Origin: Bacteroidales bacterium
GTDB lineage: Bacteria; Bacteroidota; Bacteroidia; Bacteroidales; WCHB1-69
Direction of reading: 5' to 3'
DNA length: 34,456 bases
Assembly (NCBI GenBank): GCA_024400835.1
Contig: JAKSMC010000037.1
Location: 1 to 34,456 of the forward strand
Shown here: positions 7,797 through 16,087 of the stretch, in pieces
How the letters are laid out: every line of letters begins with the position of its first letter
Numbering within the stretch: the stretch's first letter is position 1
Notes under the pieces: generated by a model
The model's database searches: none
What the model was told of the DNA's origin: nothing
What the model saw: only the letters and a program-made list of their open reading frames with translations
Program-made: the position numbers and the translations under genes

Positions 7797-8276
7797 ATGA
7801 AAAAAATCCTCTTCTTTTATTTTCTAATGGCCGTGTGCCTGAATTTCGGTTGGGCACAAAACGAAGCCGACACAAGTGATGAATCCATTTATAGATTCGT
7901 AGAAGTGATGCCAGAATATCCGGGAGGAACGGATGCGATGAATATGTTCATCGTTCAACATATTGAATACCCAGAAGCGGCAAGGAACCACCATATCCAA
8001 GGAACGATTCTGGTGGAATTTGTCATTGAAAAAGACGGTTCCGTTTCTAATGTGACGGTTAAAAATTCAGTTCATCCATTGTTGGATAGCGCAGCCGTCA
8101 AGGCAGTGCGACAGTTTACGGGCTGGAAACCCGCCACCAACCAGGGGAATGCCGTTAGATGCTATTATACAGTCCCCATCACATTCCAGTTGCCGGACGA
8201 TGATTTCGAACAGGACGTCGTACCTATGACGAAAAAAGAGGCCCGTAAGGCCGCCAAATTGGGAAGACGGTTTTAA
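7797..8276 (+). CDS. Periplasmic TonB C-terminal-domain protein
   Basis: 159 residues from the ATG at 7797. An upstream in-frame ATG at 7746 overlaps the previous gene and would bury the signal peptide (MKKILFFYFLMAVCLNFGWA), so the later start is chosen. The mature part is a TonB-C domain: MPEYPGGTDAMNMFIVQHIE, YPEAARNHHIQGTILVEFVI, then VKAVRQFTGWKPATNQGNAV and VPITFQL. Unlike true TonB it lacks an N-terminal membrane helix with a Pro-rich periplasmic span, so it is probably not an energy transducer to outer-membrane receptors. The C-terminus is basic (TKKEARKAAKLGRR). Confidence 0.85.
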   Translation: MKKILFFYFLMAVCLNFGWAQNEADTSDESIYRFVEVMPEYPGGTDAMNMFIVQHIEYPEAARNHHIQGTILVEFVIEKDGSVSNVTVKNSVHPLLDSAAVKAVRQFTGWKPATNQGNAVRCYYTVPITFQLPDDDFEQDVVPMTKKEARKAAKLGRRF

Positions 8277-8322
8277 TAAATGGTCTGCATATTCAAAGGG
8301 AATCACATATTTGTATATTTCC

Positions 8323-8350
8323 CACGAATTAGCACGAATGGACACGAATT
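8323..8350 (+). repeat. CACGAAT tandem intergenic repeat
   Basis: Three CACGAAT units spaced about ten bases apart. This is a familiar dispersed intergenic sequence in Bacteroidales. It abuts the -7 box of the next gene. Confidence 0.6.
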
Positions 8351-8357
8351 ACTTTTG
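8350..8357 (+). promoter_or_regulatory. -7 box (TACTTTTG) of the DUF4838 gene
   Basis: TACTTTTGCACC, 29 bases before the ATG at 8387; it overlaps the end of the CACGAAT repeat by one base. Confidence 0.6.
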
Positions 8358-8386
8358 CACCACTTTACAACCCAGCATCTCCCCCT

Positions 8387-10714
8387 ATGAAAAAAACGAC
8401 ACTCTCGATACTTATCTTATTGGTTACTTTCGGCGCCATGGCCCAGAAGCCCATAACCTTTAATGCCAACACCCACTACGTCATAGTTTTGCCTTCACAT
8501 CCCACGGATGCGCAATGGTTAGCCGCCGACCAACTGTCGCTCTACCTCGGCTATCTTCGCTCTTTGATTGGGGACGATTCCTTAGCCTGCACCGACCATT
8601 TCAAAGGCAATCTCGCCATCTTCATTGGCAGATGCCAGCAGTCGGAAAAACTCTACAGAAAGTACGGCGACCAAATCCGCGACGACGGCTTTCTGCTCCA
8701 CACCGACGGCAAGAATTTATTTATCCTCGGCAAGCACGGCAAGTCCGAGCTGTACGGTGTTTATCATCTGTTAGAGAACTATTTCGACATCACCATCACC
8801 GACAAGGGCAGCGAGGGTGTATTCTTCTTTTCCACTCCCAAGCAACGCACCCTCTGCCTCCACGACCTGCAGAACCCCTCGTTCCAATATCGCGAGACGC
8901 TGCACAACCTGCCCAACAAGGCCGCAGGCTATGCCGACTGGCACAAGCTGTCCTGCCGCGAGGAGTTCAACAAAGACTGGGGACTTTTCGTGCACACCTT
9001 CCAGAAACTCGTTCCCGTTGACACCTACTTCGACGAGCATCCCGAATGGTTCTCTGAGTTGCACGGTCGTCGCATCCGCGACGGGCAGCTCTGTCTAAGC
9101 AATCCCGAAGTGTTGGAAGTCGTGTGCCAAAACTTGGCGCAGCACATCGCCCAGGCGCCTGAAAAGCAGTATTGGTCTGTGTCGCAAAACGACAACGAGT
9201 TTTCCTGCACCTGTCCGCACTGCCGCCATCTCGACTCGCTCTACGGCGGCCCGTCCGGCACGCTCATCCACTTCGTCAACCAGGTGGCGGCCCGTTTTCC
9301 CGACAAGACCATCTCTACCCTCGCCTACCAGCAGACGCGTCGCCCACCGCAAAACATCAAGCCCGCCGACAACGTCAACATCATGTTCTGCTCCATCGAG
9401 TGCCAACGGCAGATGCCCATTGCCGAGAGTCCCGCCGACCAGTCGTTCCAACGCGATATGGAGGGATGGACCGCCCTCACGCACAACATTTTGCTATGGG
9501 ACTATGTGGTGCAATTCCGCAACTACATGGATCCGTTCCCCAATCTGCATGTCATCCAGCCCAACCTGCAGAACTTTCACCAGCACGGCATCCCGATGAT
9601 TTACGAGCAGGGCTCCGCCTTCGACATCAGCGATTGCCACGCGTGGCGCACCTACCTCATTGCGCACCTGCTGTGGAATGTGAACGTCAATGTCGACAGT
9701 CTGCGCGAGCGCTTCCTCATCGCCCATTACGGGGCGAACCGCGCACCGTTCATCCGCCAGTATCTCGACACCCTGACGCAGGCGCTACGCGACTCCAAGC
9801 AGTTCCTCAACATCTACGGCTACCCTATTGACGCCAAAAACGGCTATCTTGCACCCGACAAAATCAAGTTCTACAGGGCCCTCTTCGCGCAGGCCAAACA
9901 GACAAAGCCCTTCGATGAGGACTCCCCTTGTTGCACTTTCCGCGACTGCGATCACGGTCCAAAATACGACTTGCGCACTTACGACGACCGCCTGCGGCTT
10001 TTGGAAATGGCCTTGGACTTCGCCGTCCTGGAACTCTCCATGAGCGAGGTGTCGCCCGAACTCTCCTACTTCAAGATAGAGAACGGCCAGAAGGTCGTGC
10101 GCCCGGAAATGCTCCAGATGGCCGACAACTTCGTGGCCGACTGCCAGCGATTGGGCGTTGCCAAACTGGATGAAATCAGATTCACGCCGGAGCAGATGCG
10201 CGGCAACATCGACAACTTCATCCGCAAATCCACGCAGCAGAACATCGCGCAAGGCAAGTCCATCACGAGCCTGACGCCGTGGAACAGCGCCTACGACGTG
10301 GGCGGCCCAAAAGCCTTAGTGGACGGGGTGTTCGGCATTATGAACTACAACTTCAACTGGTTGGGATTCGAGGGCAACGATATGGACGTCATCATCGACC
10401 TGGACAGCGTGCAGGACATTCACAACATCCACGCCGACTTCTTCTATTTCCCGCTGTCGTGGATATTCGCTCCAAAAAACGTAACCTGCTATGTCTCCGA
10501 CAACAATATTGACTGGCGTGAAGTGGCCACGCAGGATTACGAGAACGGCACCGTCTTGGCGGAGAGCAAGCTCGTGGGCTTCGACTTTGCCGACCTGCAG
10601 CAGCACGCCCGCTATATACGCATCAAAGCCGAGTCGCTCAAGGTCTGTCCGGAGTGGCATCGCGGCGTCGGACAGCCCTGCTGGATATTCTGCGACGAGG
10701 TGCTGGTGAAGTAG
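8387..10714 (+). CDS. Secreted DUF4838 protein with C-terminal F5/8-type domain
   Basis: 775 residues with a signal peptide (LLVTFGAMAQ). Residues about 25-130 resemble the N-terminal domain of alpha-glucuronidases and hexosaminidases (HPTDAQWLAADQLSLYLGYL, GKSELYGVYHLLENYF). Residues about 160-420 match DUF4838, a TIM-barrel-like domain (EHPEWFSELHGRR, YWSVSQNDNEFSCTCPHCRH, TISTLAYQQTRRPP, LLWDYVVQFRNYMDPFPNLH). The last 140 residues look like a galactose-binding F5/8 type C module ending CWIFCDEVLVK, very like the end of the GH20 enzyme at 22356-24911 (YIFCDEIILN). It probably binds or cleaves a glycan outside the cytoplasm; DUF4838 activity is not established. A strong terminator follows at 10803. 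Confidence 0.85.
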   Translation: MKKTTLSILILLVTFGAMAQKPITFNANTHYVIVLPSHPTDAQWLAADQLSLYLGYLRSLIGDDSLACTDHFKGNLAIFIGRCQQSEKLYRKYGDQIRDDGFLLHTDGKNLFILGKHGKSELYGVYHLLENYFDITITDKGSEGVFFFSTPKQRTLCLHDLQNPSFQYRETLHNLPNKAAGYADWHKLSCREEFNKDWGLFVHTFQKLVPVDTYFDEHPEWFSELHGRRIRDGQLCLSNPEVLEVVCQNLAQHIAQAPEKQYWSVSQNDNEFSCTCPHCRHLDSLYGGPSGTLIHFVNQVAARFPDKTISTLAYQQTRRPPQNIKPADNVNIMFCSIECQRQMPIAESPADQSFQRDMEGWTALTHNILLWDYVVQFRNYMDPFPNLHVIQPNLQNFHQHGIPMIYEQGSAFDISDCHAWRTYLIAHLLWNVNVNVDSLRERFLIAHYGANRAPFIRQYLDTLTQALRDSKQFLNIYGYPIDAKNGYLAPDKIKFYRALFAQAKQTKPFDEDSPCCTFRDCDHGPKYDLRTYDDRLRLLEMALDFAVLELSMSEVSPELSYFKIENGQKVVRPEMLQMADNFVADCQRLGVAKLDEIRFTPEQMRGNIDNFIRKSTQQNIAQGKSITSLTPWNSAYDVGGPKALVDGVFGIMNYNFNWLGFEGNDMDVIIDLDSVQDIHNIHADFFYFPLSWIFAPKNVTCYVSDNNIDWREVATQDYENGTVLAESKLVGFDFADLQQHARYIRIKAESLKVCPEWHRGVGQPCWIFCDEVLVK

Positions 10715-10802
10715 CCAGAGGTTTCCGTTAAACTCATTTCTATCCAATGGCTGTCCCTGACCAAGACATAGGCACCATCAATTATTACATTATCGTATTG
10801 CC

Positions 10803-10824
10803 GCGATTATCTAATCGCTTTTTT
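10803..10824 (+). terminator. Intrinsic terminator after the DUF4838 gene
   Basis: GCGATTA-TC-TAATCGC gives a perfect seven-pair inverted repeat followed directly by six T residues. It insulates the DUF4838 gene from trxB. Confidence 0.75.
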
Positions 10825-10827
10825 GTG

Positions 10828-10835
10828 TAAATTTG
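10828..10835 (+). promoter_or_regulatory. -7 box (TAAATTTG) of trxB
   Basis: TAAATTTGCAGCC lies 19 bases before the ATG at 10855, just after the terminator T-run, giving a very short leader. Confidence 0.6.
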
Positions 10836-10854
10836 CAGCCTTAAAAAAAACGAT

Positions 10855-11796
10855 ATGTCAGAACACGTAAAATGTCTTATAATAGGCGCTGGTCCAGCCG
10901 GTTACACTGCCGGCATCTACACCTCGCGCGCCGACTTGAAACCGCTGCTCATTGAAGGAATGCAGCCTGGCGGTCAGTTAACCATCACCAACGAAGTGGA
11001 GAACTTTCCCGGATACCCAGAAGGTTCGTCCGGTCCTGTCATTATGGACGACATCCGCAACCAAGCGCTGCGCGTGGGTACGGAAATGCGCTCCGGTATG
11101 ATTACCAAGGTTGATTTCTCGTCGCGTCCATTCCACTGTTGGCTGGATGACGAACAGGAAATCATCGCAGACACTGTTATTGTGGCCACTGGTGCCAATG
11201 CCCGCTGGATCGGTATGCCGAGCGAACAGAAGTTTCGGGGTTTCGGCGTCTCCACTTGCGCCACCTGCGACGGCAACTTCTTCCGCAACAAGACCACGGT
11301 CGTCATCGGTGGTGGTGACACCGCGTTGGAAGACGCACTTTACTTATCACAACTTTGTACGAAAGTATACATCGTCCACCGTCGTGACCAATTCCGCGGC
11401 ACGGCTGCCCTTCAAAGACAACTGCTCAACACGGAAAATATCGAAGTGGTCTGGAACACCGTACCCGTCGACATCATTGGCGAGCAGAAAGGCTTCATCA
11501 AGAAAGTCACCGGCCTGCAGGTACGTAACGTGCAGACCAATGAGGAACGCACACTCGAAGTCGACGGTGTGTTCGAGGCTATTGGTGTGACACCGGTTTC
11601 CGATATTTTCAAAGGCCAACTCGACATGAACGAGCAAGGCTACATCATCACTCAGCCGGGCACGGGCCGCACCAATGTGGAAGGTGTCTTTGCTGCCGGC
11701 GACGTGCAAGACCCCAACTACCGCCAAGCCATCGTGGCTGCTGCCTCCGGTGCCGTGGCCGGCATTGAGGCTTCTCGCTTCCTGATGGAACACTAG
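10855..11796 (+). CDS. trxB: Thioredoxin reductase
   Basis: 313 residues, the usual length. It reduces thioredoxin with NADPH through FAD in the cytoplasm. Visible motifs: FAD-binding GAGPAGYTAGIYTSRA near residue 10, GGQLTITNEVENFPGYPEG, the redox-active CATC in STCATCDGNFFRN near residue 135, NADPH-binding VIGGGDTALEDALYLS, the VHRRDQFRG segment and the C-terminal FAAGDVQDPNYRQ. It has its own promoter and is followed 85 bases later by sufB, so the two may be partly cotranscribed; both serve thiol or Fe-S homeostasis. Confidence 0.97.
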   Translation: MSEHVKCLIIGAGPAGYTAGIYTSRADLKPLLIEGMQPGGQLTITNEVENFPGYPEGSSGPVIMDDIRNQALRVGTEMRSGMITKVDFSSRPFHCWLDDEQEIIADTVIVATGANARWIGMPSEQKFRGFGVSTCATCDGNFFRNKTTVVIGGGDTALEDALYLSQLCTKVYIVHRRDQFRGTAALQRQLLNTENIEVVWNTVPVDIIGEQKGFIKKVTGLQVRNVQTNEERTLEVDGVFEAIGVTPVSDIFKGQLDMNEQGYIITQPGTGRTNVEGVFAAGDVQDPNYRQAIVAAASGAVAGIEASRFLMEH

Positions 11797-11881
11797 GACA
11801 CGAACCACTTGAGAAATTTATCTTTAAAGTATTCTCTATCAACTATTCATTGATCACTGTCACAGATCACTTCAAATTTCT

Positions 11882-13333
11882 ATGAAAGAAGAAAAAGACC
11901 AAGAACTACTTGACGAAATTACCAACGACGAATATAAATACGGCTTCGTCTCCGATATTGACGTAGAAGAATTCCCCAAAGGCATCAATGAAGACATCAT
12001 CCGTATGATTTCCGCCCGCAAGGACGAACCGGAATGGCTTCTCGAATTCCGCCTCAAGGCTTATCGCCATTGGACGACTCTCAAAGAACCGGAATGGGGT
12101 CATCTGAATTTCAAACGCCCTGACTATCAGGATATCACCTATTTGGCTATTCCTAAGAAGAAAAAGCAACTGGCTTCTATGGATGAAGTTGACCCGGAGT
12201 TGGTGGATACATTCAACAAATTGGGCATCAACCTCCAGGAACAGAAAGTGCTCGCCGGCGTGGCAGTCGACGCAGTTATGGACTCTGTGTCTGTGAAGAC
12301 TACGTTCTCCGAAACGCTGAAAAAAGAGGGCATCATCTTCTGCTCTTTCGGTGAGGCCATCAAACAATATCCGGACTTGGTAAGACAGTACCTGGGTTCT
12401 GTGGTTCCCTATACCGACAATTTCTATGCAGCCCTGAATTCCGCAGTTTTCAGCGAGGGCTCGTTCTGCTACATTCCCAAAGGCGTGCGCTGCCCTATCG
12501 AACTCTCCACCTATTTCCGCATCAATGCGGCTAAAACCGGTCAGTTTGAGCGCACCTTGCTCGTGGCCGACGAAGGCGCGTACGTGAGTTATATGGAGGG
12601 CTGTACCGCTCCGCAACGAGATGAGAACCAACTGCATGCGGCTGTCGTTGAATTGATTGCCATGAAAGATGCTGAAATCAAATATTCTACCGTCCAAAAC
12701 TGGTACCCCGGTGACAAAGACGGCAATGGCGGTATCTACAACTTGGTGACCAAGCGCGGCCTCTGCAAAGGCGCCAATTCCAAAATTTCCTGGACACAGG
12801 TGGAAACAGGCTCCGCTATTACGTGGAAATACCCAGGATGTGTGCTCAAAGGCGACAACTCCGTCGGGGAGTTCTATTCCGTAGCAGTTACCAATAACTA
12901 CCAGCAGGCTGATACCGGCACCAAGATGATTCATCTCGGCCGCAACACTCGCAGCCTTATTGTTTCCAAGGGCATCTCCGCCGGACATAGCCAGAACAGT
13001 TACCGCGGCCTCGTCAAAGTCGGCAAAAACGCTGAGAACGCCCGCAACTTCTCCCAATGCGACTCTCTGCTTATGGGCGACAAATGCGGTGCGCACACTT
13101 GGCCCGACATCCAATGCGCGAATTCCTCTTCCGTGCTCGAACACGAAGCAACAACATCTAAAATATCTGATGACCAACTCTTCTACTGCCAACAACGCGG
13201 CATTGATCAGGAAAACGCTATTGGCTTGATTGTCAACGGCTACGCCAAGGATGTACTGAGCAAACTGCCTATGGAATTTGCCGTAGAAGCCCAAAAGCTC
13301 CTCAGCATCAGCCTCGCCAACAGCGTCGGCTAG
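11882..13333 (+). CDS. sufB: Fe-S cluster assembly scaffold SufB
   Basis: 483 residues, the normal SufB length, with typical segments [117 protein letters not shown] and ALIRK-like end region [11 protein letters not shown]. SufB works with the SufC ATPase and SufD as a cytoplasmic scaffold that builds and hands on Fe-S clusters. Usually sufC and sufD follow directly; here the next gene is a riboflavin kinase-GNAT fusion, so the rest of the Suf system must be elsewhere. Confidence 0.96.
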   Translation: MKEEKDQELLDEITNDEYKYGFVSDIDVEEFPKGINEDIIRMISARKDEPEWLLEFRLKAYRHWTTLKEPEWGHLNFKRPDYQDITYLAIPKKKKQLASMDEVDPELVDTFNKLGINLQEQKVLAGVAVDAVMDSVSVKTTFSETLKKEGIIFCSFGEAIKQYPDLVRQYLGSVVPYTDNFYAALNSAVFSEGSFCYIPKGVRCPIELSTYFRINAAKTGQFERTLLVADEGAYVSYMEGCTAPQRDENQLHAAVVELIAMKDAEIKYSTVQNWYPGDKDGNGGIYNLVTKRGLCKGANSKISWTQVETGSAITWKYPGCVLKGDNSVGEFYSVAVTNNYQQADTGTKMIHLGRNTRSLIVSKGISAGHSQNSYRGLVKVGKNAENARNFSQCDSLLMGDKCGAHTWPDIQCANSSSVLEHEATTSKISDDQLFYCQQRGIDQENAIGLIVNGYAKDVLSKLPMEFAVEAQKLLSISLANSVG

Positions 13334-13369
13334 TCAATCCCTCACACTCTTCACTTTTCTCTATTTACT

Positions 13370-14233
13370 ATGATGTATCGCGGAATTGTCATACACGGCT
13401 TGCAGAACGGTAGAAAATTCGGTTTCCCGACGGCTAATGTCAAATTGGATAACGCGCCCGAAATCGGCAAGGGTGTCTATGCTGTCAAGTTGGAAGTTAT
13501 AGGCCAACAATATAAGGGAATGCTTTATGTGGGCACGCGCCCCACATTGGATCTCAATGAGTTGTCTTTTGAAATCAACATTTTGGATTTCCACAAAGAC
13601 ATCTATGACGAGATGCTTTCTTTTGAAATCATCAAGAAAATAAGGGATGAGCAGCGCTTTGATAATGTGAACGCACTCATCGAACAGCTGAAGATGGACC
13701 GCAAAGCCGTACGTGCCGCGCTCGCTGATCCAAGACGCCGCTTGGCTCGAAAATCTGACGTGCCCGCTATTATGGAAATCATAAACCAAGGCAAGCGCAG
13801 ACTCAAATCGTTGAATGTGGACCAATGGCAGGAAGGCTACCCCAATGAGGAGGCAGTCTTAGAGGATATTGCGCGCAAACAGGGCCACGTGTTCGTTTTA
13901 GATGGTGAAATCATTGCCTATGCCGCCTTCGTCTTCGACTGGGATCCTTATTACGAAAACATTGACGGCAAATGGCTGACAGACAATCCTTACGTCGTCG
14001 TTCATCGCATTGCGGTTGCTGACAAGCACAGCCACCAAGGTTATGCCAAGTTCATTTTGAAATGCGCTGAAAAAGTGGCCATAAAAAAAGGTGTCCACGC
14101 TTTTCGCATAGACACCCATATGGCGAATCACTATATGCGGAACCTCATTCGTAGTGCCGGCTTCATGCTCTGCGGCATTGTGCAAGTGCGCGATGGCAAG
14201 CGCCTGGCCTACGAAAAGGCTATTTCACAATAG
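13370..14233 (+). CDS. Riboflavin kinase-GNAT acetyltransferase fusion
   Basis: 287 residues. Residues 1 to about 118 form a riboflavin kinase (flavokinase) domain: GIVIHGLQNGRKFGFPTANV with the PTAN nucleotide motif, GVYAVKLEV, GTRPTLDLNELSFEINILDF with the conserved Glu, and FEIIKKIRDEQRF. In ordinary RibF this domain is C-terminal to an FMN adenylyltransferase, which is absent. Residues about 122-287 form a GNAT N-acetyltransferase: ARKSDVPAIMEIINQGKR, VVHRIAVADKHSHQGYAKFI (acetyl-CoA loop) and HMANHYMRNLIRSAGF. The first half should convert riboflavin to FMN; the acyl acceptor of the second half is unknown. The start could also be the next ATG at 13373. It ends four bases from the convergent T9SS-cargo gene, with no terminator between them. 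Confidence 0.85.
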   Translation: MMYRGIVIHGLQNGRKFGFPTANVKLDNAPEIGKGVYAVKLEVIGQQYKGMLYVGTRPTLDLNELSFEINILDFHKDIYDEMLSFEIIKKIRDEQRFDNVNALIEQLKMDRKAVRAALADPRRRLARKSDVPAIMEIINQGKRRLKSLNVDQWQEGYPNEEAVLEDIARKQGHVFVLDGEIIAYAAFVFDWDPYYENIDGKWLTDNPYVVVHRIAVADKHSHQGYAKFILKCAEKVAIKKGVHAFRIDTHMANHYMRNLIRSAGFMLCGIVQVRDGKRLAYEKAISQ

Positions 14234-14237
14234 CATA

Positions 14238-15221
14238 TTATTTCACAACTATTTTTTTCGTTCCAACGCACTGGTTGTCGGAATTTACAACGCGGAGCAG
14301 ATAACTTCCGCTGGCAATGCCGTTGATATTCACCTTGCCGGATGAAAATGTATATTCACCAATCAACTGGCCGTTAATGGCGAAAATCTGAGCTTTGCAA
14401 TTGTCAAGCGCGGAACCGGCAACGGTGAAATTACCATTGTTGGGCATAGGATAAACGATAATCGGCTGCTCGCTCATATCACGAATGCCAACACCTTCTA
14501 AAGTAGCAAAAATGAACATTGTAGTATCGCCCCACTCTCCATCTGCATTCTGGCCAAAGGCGATGGCGTAATAGTACGTATTCGACAGCAAATTTATCCA
14601 ATTCCAGGTGTCCGTCTCATAAAAAGGATAGGCGCTGTTTTCAATCAAAATAGTGCAAACGGAATCGGCACCAACCTCTGCGAGGAATTCGGCAGTTACC
14701 AGACCGTCATAAAAAAGAGCGGTTTGGTCGTTCGGTGTGCAAGTCACAAGTGCAGATGTTGCCGTAATATCGGTAACGTCAACGGAGACGACTGCCGTAC
14801 CGTTACCGCCGATAGCACCGGTTGTGACGTCAATAGAACTATAGGTATAAGAGTTACCATCTGCATCAAAAGGAAGAGCGAAAATCCGATACAGAGTGTT
14901 GGGAGCCTGTTCCGTCCACGTATAGGTTTCCGGGCCGGAAGTCTCTATGCCCCATTGAGTTATGAGCTGATCAATAGTCATACCCATCATCATCGTCCAC
15001 ATGCCGATTTCCGCATCAGCCATCGTAAGATAGTAATAATGATCACATTCCGCATTAGGAGTGAACTCTACAGTATAGGAAGTCTCACCCACATTTGTAG
15101 CCGTCAAACTGACTGCCGGATCAGTACAGATGCCTTTGGAATGGCCGTCAATAATAGTTCTTTGTCCGAAACACATGCTGCATGAAATGGCAGCAACTAA
15201 AAGAAGTAAAGTCTTTTTCAT
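14238..15221 (-). CDS. T9SS cargo protein with C-terminal type A sorting domain
   Basis: 327 residues. A signal peptide ends near residue 19 (AAISCSMCFGQ). Two repeats of a fibronectin-like beta-sandwich follow (SLTATNVGETSYTVEFTPNA near 40 and VDVTDITATSALVTCTPNDQ near 150). The last 75 residues form a type IX secretion sorting domain: IVYPMPNNGNFTVAG, AQIFAINGQLIGEYTF, INGIASGSYLLRVVN and the Lys-rich end GTKKIVVK. The protein should be exported by Sec, then passed across the outer membrane by T9SS. No catalytic motif is seen; adhesion or display is a guess. Confidence 0.88.
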   Translation of the reverse strand: MKKTLLLLVAAISCSMCFGQRTIIDGHSKGICTDPAVSLTATNVGETSYTVEFTPNAECDHYYYLTMADAEIGMWTMMMGMTIDQLITQWGIETSGPETYTWTEQAPNTLYRIFALPFDADGNSYTYSSIDVTTGAIGGNGTAVVSVDVTDITATSALVTCTPNDQTALFYDGLVTAEFLAEVGADSVCTILIENSAYPFYETDTWNWINLLSNTYYYAIAFGQNADGEWGDTTMFIFATLEGVGIRDMSEQPIIVYPMPNNGNFTVAGSALDNCKAQIFAINGQLIGEYTFSSGKVNINGIASGSYLLRVVNSDNQCVGTKKIVVK

Positions 15222-15244
15222 AAGCGTTGTTTTAAAATAGTCCG

Positions 15245-15252
15245 CAAAAATA
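15245..15252 (-). promoter_or_regulatory. -7 box (TATTTTTG) of the T9SS-cargo gene
   Basis: On the minus strand TATTTTTGCGG stands 24 bases before the ATG at 15221. It lies back to back with the plus-strand box at 15274. Confidence 0.65.
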
Positions 15253-15273
15253 CATAAAATAACAGTAATTTTG

Positions 15274-15281
15274 TACTTTTG
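15274..15281 (+). promoter_or_regulatory. -7 box (TACTTTTG) of the LRR gene
   Basis: TACTTTTGCGCCG. Because this box covers the first possible ATG (15271) of the reading frame, that start cannot be used from this promoter, which supports a later start. Confidence 0.65.
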
Positions 15282-15342
15282 CGCCGTTTTGAACGCTTAT
15301 AAAATGAGAATCTCTGTTGGCCAAGCAATGCATATGATTTGG

Positions 15343-15975
15343 ATGAATAAATTATCCATATTCTATATTGTTATTTTTTCGATAGGAACACTGATGGTAT
15401 CTGCACAGAAGACGTCCGTTTTGCTATATGGTCCGAACGACAATGGCAGCACCTACACGTCCTTGGAAGAAGCCTTGACAGAACCTCAGAAAGTATATCG
15501 GCTGAAGTTGACCAAACTTCCGGAACGCGATTCACTGCCTGAAGATTTATTCAAACTGACAGAACTTAGAGAACTTACTGTCAAAGGCTGTCGGCTATGT
15601 GTCGTCAATCAACGTATCGGCGAATTGACAAAACTACAGTATCTTAACTTGGACAGAAACAAACTGTTAAGATTACCTGAAACTATTGGACAGCTCACGG
15701 ACCTGCGCTTTTTGATTATAAGTAGAAACCTGCTCGAAACATTTCCGAATTCCATCTCCAATCTCAAGAGGCTTTCCTCTATAGATGCTTGGGATAATCC
15801 TCTTTATGTCCTCCCCGAAAGTATTTCCTCCTTGGAAAACTCGTTGAAGACATTGGACCTCAGGCAAATCCCGCTGACTAAATCGGAATATGAGGCGATG
15901 GAAAGACTACTTCCCAAGACGGAAATACTTTTCACTGACATTTGTGAATGTGAAAACAGACGAGACCATGAGTGA
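15343..15975 (+). CDS. Secreted leucine-rich repeat protein
   Basis: 210 residues from the ATG at 15343, chosen because it opens directly on a signal peptide (MNKLSIFYIVIFSIGTLMVS, then AQ); ATGs at 15304, 15328 and 15334 are alternatives. The mature part has about five leucine-rich repeats of 23 residues in the PxxIxxLxxLxxLxLxxN style: LPEDLFKLTELRELTVKG, IGELTKLQYLNLDRN, LPETIGQLTDLRFLIISRN, FPNSISNLKRLSSID, LPESISSLENSLKTLDL. LRRs bind proteins; the partner is unknown. The tail (CECENRRDHE) is polar. It is divergent from the T9SS-cargo gene and shares its control region. Confidence 0.85.
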   Translation: MNKLSIFYIVIFSIGTLMVSAQKTSVLLYGPNDNGSTYTSLEEALTEPQKVYRLKLTKLPERDSLPEDLFKLTELRELTVKGCRLCVVNQRIGELTKLQYLNLDRNKLLRLPETIGQLTDLRFLIISRNLLETFPNSISNLKRLSSIDAWDNPLYVLPESISSLENSLKTLDLRQIPLTKSEYEAMERLLPKTEILFTDICECENRRDHE

Positions 15976-16052
15976 TTCCGAATTGTTGATAACTTTTTAA
16001 TCCAACTTGTTTAGATTGTTGATTTTTGCATAATCCGATTGAGTTATTTTTA

Positions 16053-16060
16053 TATTTTTG
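16053..16060 (+). promoter_or_regulatory. -7 box (TATTTTTG) of the decarboxylase gene
   Basis: TATTTTTGCCGCG, 27 bases before the ATG at 16088. Confidence 0.6.
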
Positions 16061-16087
16061 CCGCGTTTTAACTAAATCGGTTTTGCA

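Noticed and set aside
11906..13294. Long open frame on the minus strand opposite sufB (462 codons)
   Set aside because: It is the mirror of a highly conserved gene; the product has no domain and arises from the codon bias of sufB.
13334..13369. FMN riboswitch before the riboflavin kinase fusion
   Set aside because: The gap to sufB is only 36 bases, too short for the aptamer.
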